NCBI GenBank assembly: GCA_019115805.1
Contig: DXCW01000220.1
Coordinates: forward strand, 1 to 64,000
Length of the DNA stretch: 64,000 bases
Direction: 5' to 3'
Source of the DNA: Candidatus Sphingobacterium stercorigallinarum
GTDB lineage: Bacteria; Bacteroidota; Bacteroidia; Sphingobacteriales; Sphingobacteriaceae
Shown: positions 60,101 through 64,000 of the stretch, piece after piece
How positions within the stretch are numbered: the first letter of the stretch is position 1
Layout of the letters: each line of letters opens with the position of its first letter
Program-made: the position numbers and the translations under genes
The notes under the pieces: generated by a model
Told to the model about the DNA's origin: nothing
The model's input: only the letters and a program-made list of their open reading frames with translations
Databases searched by the model: none

Positions 60101-60904
60101 CCGTTGTATTGGCAACGAGACGACGAGATCGGGGCACTCGTCAAGGAGTACAACATCATGATCGTAAAGCTGGAAGAAAACGCGAAACAGCTGCGAAATG
60201 CCGAGCGTGAGTATGCGTGGCGAGAGATGGCTAAGCAGATTGCGCATGAGATCAAGAACCCCCTCACGCCGATGAAATTAGGCATACAGCAACTTACCCG
60301 AAGTTACAAAGAAGACGATCCTCGTTTTGAGGAACGTTTCACCAAAATCTCAAATTCATTTATCGAGCAAATCAATAGCCTGTCTCGAATCGCGACTGAG
60401 TTTTCCAACTTTGCTAAATTGCCAGACACCAACGTGGTAAAAATTGATGTGGTGGAAAAAATTAACAAATCCGCCAATGTGTTCCACAATAGTCATAATA
60501 CACATATAAAAGTTATCAACAACACGGATTTTGAGCACCTATACGTATTAGGCGATAAGGATCAACTCCTGCGAACCTTTAATAACTTGATTAAGAATTC
60601 GATCGAGGCATCTATTGGCCGAAAAAAGCATTTGATTAGTATTATTCTGGAACACCAAGATGAACAGCATCTTAGAATCATGATCAAGGACAATGGGATG
60701 GGCATACCGTCGGAGGTGATTCCGAAGATTTTCCAACCGAATTTCACTACAAAAAGCTCAGGCACAGGACTGGGTTTAGCCTTCGTTAAAAAGACCATCG
60801 AATCGATGAATGGAGATATTTCCTTTGTTACATTCGAGGGGGTTGGCACCACGTTCACCATCGTACTGCCCATCTATCGAGAACAGGAGGCAGATAAAGA
60901 TTAG
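57140..60904 (+). CDS. large multi-TM sensor histidine kinase with HAMP (NtrY-like)
   Basis: NAITKPLSLIGQKL HAMP, EMAKQIAHEIKNPLTPMKLGIQQL H-box, NLIKNSIEAS, KDNGMGIP, TKSSGTGLGLAFVKK. Confidence 0.92.
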   Translation: MGNKIRILLLILTVSFLATAIMINNMVTDDDMLELDTRTLAKNVHKQEDLIDKVFADSSLMKAFVNVEVYPSQVLELTKAYRDKHRIFFYIYKDHKPVFWNTNIYVPHTDVGIQADAVYIQEDGRSFIVKRKILTRNTTVLALIPVKTHFPVSNEYLPNSFSSRLIKTNNLTIADYTDSEQIRNIYSKDGSYLFSVRLNQGKHDNIFMDIQFLCWIFASICFIILVNNICLMWAKNGHPWASVVLFTLTLIFTRYIDLNTNWLASTSSLGLFDPKYYAYNPVLPNLWAFFMTTVSIGWLVLYCRSILPHLKEQLNRIPLKFASIVSFLALLSVYFISNLLFFHIATLITNSTAVNMDLTNLLSFDGYSWLNMLIFCINMVILLYFIETVVSILRSLLPNKISFLNVQLITLVTAIVLNALIIGDNVIFNIFLGGIIMLRAYSKVTVNLAVSTFILTLVFLAFMTTSVYMLAIKDKMQREMQISVNQLDAEDDLNATALFAEIEEDLINDRRLRQLFAISLPHTQTDIINEYIKTNYFSGYLSKFEFNGYYYFNDRPLADYPNDKIGEYREKVINNSTKVQQTENFYRVRSELGTHEYFLQFDIPFSDANNEQIVQVFVNLKNRAFGTAMPYPVILSDSKTEFIRNYQNNSSSFALYRDGNLVTQNGPFTYPNTDDVFGGRMQQYVTLEDYNGYFNVIYKPDEHTTLVVSTEQLSLWQSVAVFSFLFLCLYIYFLLFGATTYAIGLVTHKSFSLRSVRYQFKLILNRIQYSTRIQTMIIGVVIFSVLTSGLISFISISGQLEKSKVQQRLNYVLDVAKKIENNTATAFSNSESHIREIVKQLSESSVTDFNLYNKNGKLIYTSQPRIYDMGLLSEFINPVAFNNLNVLKKTDSFIKERMVFFEYNSSYATIKNNEYNTVLFLNIPYFTSSEEENESQNLLLNTLLNIYTIIILALGFLTVMIANAITKPLSLIGQKLSQTMFSNKPNEPLYWQRDDEIGALVKEYNIMIVKLEENAKQLRNAEREYAWREMAKQIAHEIKNPLTPMKLGIQQLTRSYKEDDPRFEERFTKISNSFIEQINSLSRIATEFSNFAKLPDTNVVKIDVVEKINKSANVFHNSHNTHIKVINNTDFEHLYVLGDKDQLLRTFNNLIKNSIEASIGRKKHLISIILEHQDEQHLRIMIKDNGMGIPSEVIPKIFQPNFTTKSSGTGLGLAFVKKTIESMNGDISFVTFEGVGTTFTIVLPIYREQEADKD

Positions 60905-61160
60905 AAGGAGACGGCACGTGAGCGGTTCATTCAACGTTCAAACAGAATTAGAGAATAAGACATGCGATGACGCCATGAGCTGCTCATAACGCTACAAAAT
61001 TGATCGTCCATCGCTGTTTGACATACATGGACGTGCTCGGGAATCCTTGTGAAACTATTCCGGTGCTACACACGGTCCCTGATCGGCTAGCCCATTTCGT
61101 TTCGAGAAGGCATCAAATCTCTATCTCTTCTCTAGTTAAAGGAAACCCCGTTCGCACCGT

Positions 61161-62105
61161 TTATTTGAGTACCACAGATGAGCGCCCCATAATCGCATTA
61201 TCTGCGTAAAGCAAAACGGTATACGCGCCTTTCTGGAAGCGGTGTTGGTCATCCGCCCAATTCATCTGATATTCCCGGCCATTATTGGTGAACTGAATGT
61301 CCTCTTTGAAAGTATATTGCAGCTTTTCACCGTGTACATAAAATAAATCCTCCGAGTTGGCGATTAAATTCCCTTTGGGATTAATAATACGGACAAAAAT
61401 ATCTTTCTCTCCTACCTCGGCGATGGGATTATCTGCAATGGTAAAGTTGATTTGAAGTTGGTCAATACGCTTGGCTCGCGTTTCGTGCTCAAGCACACCA
61501 TCCTTCTTCACCTGAACGCCGGAAATATGAATATTGGAAGCTTTGATAGACGAGGCTTGTACAATTTTATCATTTAATGCTTCGCGTTCGGAGGTGAGTG
61601 CTTCAAGTTTCGCTTGGTTTTCGCGTGCTTGTTGCGAAAGTTCAACGTTGTTCTCTGCCAGTAATTGGTTTCGAATCCGCAGGGTACTCACTTCGTCTTT
61701 GATGAGGAATACTTGGTCTTTCAGCTGCGCCACTTCCAACTTCGCCGACTCTATCTGTTGGTCGTCGATTTCATTGTTGTCCAAATCCGTTCTCAATCCA
61801 TCGATTTGTGCCCGCGCTGACTGTTCGGCAGCGACCAATGAGGTGGTCGTATTGATGCCGCCCAATTGTATGTTATCCAATTCTGCCTCAATCCGGTCAA
61901 TCTCTATCTGCAGGCTTTCTTTTTGCAGCGTGATGGTATATAGCTTCTCTCCCGAAGACTTATACTTTACATAAAAATAAATGTTGGTTGCCAGTAGCGC
62001 CGAAATCGCGATAATGAAAAAGTAAATTTTCGAGTTACTCTTCTTTTTCTCTGGCTCACTATGTATTATTTCTCGTTCTTTTATTTCCTTAATATCTGAA
62101 TTCAT
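61161..62105 (-). CDS. single-TM coiled-coil hypothetical protein
   Basis: One TM (IYFFIIAISALLATNIYFYV), long heptad-like coiled coil, conserved-looking C-terminal beta domain. Confidence 0.75.
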   Translation of the reverse strand: MNSDIKEIKEREIIHSEPEKKKSNSKIYFFIIAISALLATNIYFYVKYKSSGEKLYTITLQKESLQIEIDRIEAELDNIQLGGINTTTSLVAAEQSARAQIDGLRTDLDNNEIDDQQIESAKLEVAQLKDQVFLIKDEVSTLRIRNQLLAENNVELSQQARENQAKLEALTSEREALNDKIVQASSIKASNIHISGVQVKKDGVLEHETRAKRIDQLQINFTIADNPIAEVGEKDIFVRIINPKGNLIANSEDLFYVHGEKLQYTFKEDIQFTNNGREYQMNWADDQHRFQKGAYTVLLYADNAIMGRSSVVLK

Positions 62106-62204
62106 TTGTCCACCATCTCTTTGAAAACTTCTCGCTCCGTTTCTAATCCTCAAATGCGATTTACGCACTCGATTGAACTATGCAAAAATTGTTCCAACAT
62201 CTAT

Positions 62205-63356
62205 CTATTCGAAGTAATTCAAAATATCGTAGCCACCTTTTCGTAAATATTCCTCTCTTTGCATCAGTTTGAGGTCTGACAAGACCATCTCATTGACTAA
62301 CATATCCAAGCTATAACGCGGTGTCCAACCTAAATTACGGTGGGCTTTGCTGGGATCGCCAATGAGTAAATCCACTTCTGTCGGCCGGTAATATCTGGGA
62401 TCAACCTTCACTATAGTTTGTCCCAGTTTGACATGCTCGTCTTCCAGCCCTAACTCTTTAAGCCTTTCGGTTTGAATGTCAATGATAACGCCTTTCTCGG
62501 CCTCCCCCTTCCCAGAAAATTCCACTTCGATGCCTAACTCCGCAAAGGTTAGTCGGACAAAATCACGTACAGTCGTGGTGATACCGGTTGCGATCACATA
62601 ATCCTCTGGCCTGTCTTGCTGCAAAATAAGCCACATCGCTTCGACATAATCTTTCGCGTGTCCCCAATCTCGCTGGGCCGACAGATTGCCCAAGAACAGC
62701 CGATCCTGTAGCCCCAATACGATTTTGGCAGCTGCGCGGGTAATTTTTCGGGTAACGAAGGTCTCTCCTCTAACCGGGCTCTCGTGATTAAATAAAATAC
62801 CATTACATGCATACATGTTGTATGCTTCACGGTAATTGACGGTAATCCAATAGGCATAAAGTTTCGCAACCGCATAGGGGCTTCGCGGATAGAATGGTGT
62901 GGTTTCACTCTGTGGGACGTGTTGAACCATCCCGTAAAGTTCGGAGGTCGATGCCTGATAGATCCGTGTGCGTGCATTTAATCCCAGTAAACGAACGGCC
63001 TCCAAGATGCGCAACATGCCAATACCATCTGCGTTGGCGGTATATTCCGGGGTATCGAAACTTACTTTCACATGCGACTGTGCCGCCAAGTTGTAAATCT
63101 CGTCGGGTTGCGTTTCTTGTACGATGCGAATGAGATTCGTCGAGTCGGTCAGATCGCCGTGGTGCAATATGAAATTTCGTCCCAATTCGTGCGGATCCTG
63201 GTACAGATGGTCTATTCTATCGGTATTGAAAAGAGAACTGCGCCGCTTCAGCCCGTGAACGATGTAGCCTTTTTTTAATAAAAACTCCGCTAAATACGCA
63301 CCGTCTTGTCCGGTTATACCCGTAATCAAGGCGACTTTTCTACTTGAGTGACTCAT
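62205..63356 (-). CDS. gmd: GDP-mannose 4,6-dehydratase
   Basis: [75 protein letters not shown]. Confidence 0.97.
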   Translation of the reverse strand: MSHSSRKVALITGITGQDGAYLAEFLLKKGYIVHGLKRRSSLFNTDRIDHLYQDPHELGRNFILHHGDLTDSTNLIRIVQETQPDEIYNLAAQSHVKVSFDTPEYTANADGIGMLRILEAVRLLGLNARTRIYQASTSELYGMVQHVPQSETTPFYPRSPYAVAKLYAYWITVNYREAYNMYACNGILFNHESPVRGETFVTRKITRAAAKIVLGLQDRLFLGNLSAQRDWGHAKDYVEAMWLILQQDRPEDYVIATGITTTVRDFVRLTFAELGIEVEFSGKGEAEKGVIIDIQTERLKELGLEDEHVKLGQTIVKVDPRYYRPTEVDLLIGDPSKAHRNLGWTPRYSLDMLVNEMVLSDLKLMQREEYLRKGGYDILNYFE

Positions 63357-63373
63357 ATTCTTAGTTATCTGAA

Positions 63374-63381
63374 CAAATATA
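63374..63381 (-). promoter_or_regulatory. -7 element TATATTTG upstream of gmd
   Basis: Minus-strand TATATTTG 17 nt before ATG. Confidence 0.45.
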
Positions 63382-63413
63382 GGGTTTTAGCGCAAACCTG
63401 AATACATAAAAAT

Positions 63414-63442
63414 AAAGCCGCAGAATACATTTCTGCGGCTTT
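63414..63442 (-). terminator. terminator after lipocalin-like gene
   Basis: AAAGCCGCAGAA-N-TTCTGCGGCTTT. Confidence 0.75.
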
Positions 63443-63460
63443 AAATTCCCGAATAAGAGG

Positions 63461-63997
63461 TTATTCTCCGGTTCGTGTAAACTTCAATACCAAACTGCCT
63501 TGTCCGTCCTCTAATGCTACAGGAAGACGCATCTCCAGCGCGGTTTCATCCGCGTACGATAAATCAAGCCGGTATCCGCTTGTGACGTTTGCTGGACGAT
63601 CGCCCGCGTAAATCTTTTTGAACTGGAAGGCCGGCTCGCCCATGTTTTTTCCAGGATTGTAGATCGACCAAACGATCGTACGCACCGTCCCGCTTGCACA
63701 AAGCTGTCCATCGGCATTAAACGAGATACTTCCGCGGTGATTGCCTCCCGGTAAGTCCCAGACCGATCCGATAAAACAATCTACTGGAGCCTCATCAAAG
63801 ATATTTTTGACGGTGTAGGATTCCGGGATATTTTCTCGGGTTACTGAATTCAACACCCATTTACCCTTTACTCCTGCTCGCCATTGAGAGGCCGTTGGGC
63901 CCTGGTTGGAGACTCCCGTACTTGGGGTTCCGCCCATGCCGGACTTTCTTGGCGCACCACAACTGCCCAAAAACAGCAATACCGTCAAAAAAGACAC
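63461..63997 (-). CDS. lipocalin-like lipoprotein, possibly truncated at window edge
   Basis: LFLGSCGAPRKSG lipobox; GKWVLNSVTRENIPESYTVKNIFDEAPVDCFIGSVWDLPGG...GSLVLKFTRTGE. Confidence 0.7.
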   Translation of the reverse strand: MSFLTVLLFLGSCGAPRKSGMGGTPSTGVSNQGPTASQWRAGVKGKWVLNSVTRENIPESYTVKNIFDEAPVDCFIGSVWDLPGGNHRGSISFNADGQLCASGTVRTIVWSIYNPGKNMGEPAFQFKKIYAGDRPANVTSGYRLDLSYADETALEMRLPVALEDGQGSLVLKFTRTGE

Positions 63998-64000
63998 ACA

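Noticed and set aside
61000-61209. 69-aa ORF between kinase and coiled-coil genes
   Set aside because: Overlaps the 3' end of the opposite gene, no start signals; the CGTCCAT/ATGGACG repeat there has a long loop and no T-tract
61534-61974. 146-aa plus-strand Ser-rich ORF
   Set aside because: Antisense to the coiled-coil gene; Ser/Ala richness mirrors the opposite-strand codons
1-64000. CRISPR arrays, prophage, toxin-antitoxin or restriction systems
   Set aside because: No regularly spaced repeats, phage structural genes, or recognisable defence proteins found on reading the window

Overview
A 64-kb chromosomal window that looks like Bacteroidota, probably Sphingobacteriaceae, judging from SusC/SusD, DUF5687, S41 lipoproteases, eukaryotic-type GlyRS, the sdhCAB order and TAnnTTTG promoters. 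Most of it is housekeeping: nrdB, glyS, sucC, hemL, argC/argG, nth, recA, pruA, sod, tadA, sdhCAB and gmd. Accessory content includes: a probable glycan-utilisation cluster (HAD, gluconate-2-DH subunit 3, GMC oxidoreductase, GH76, SusC, SusD); a GH95/GH29 fucosidase pair; a complete IS1380-type element whose inverted repeats and 5-bp target duplication can be read directly; and a compact LolD / pre-ATP-grasp-like / degenerate HAD / two S41 lipoprotease operon. The observations I would follow up first are two short ORFs below the 60-aa cutoff of the supplied track. One is an Arg-rich 44-codon ORF in a long leader ahead of the GNAT-argG-argC operon. The other is a 50-codon ORF containing PPP that overlaps the pruA start as ATGTTAA. 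I also list several genes whose -7 promoter motif lies only 4-6 nt upstream of ATG (possible leaderless mRNAs). No CRISPR array, rRNA or tRNA was recognised. All family calls come from reading motifs in the translations; no database search was run.
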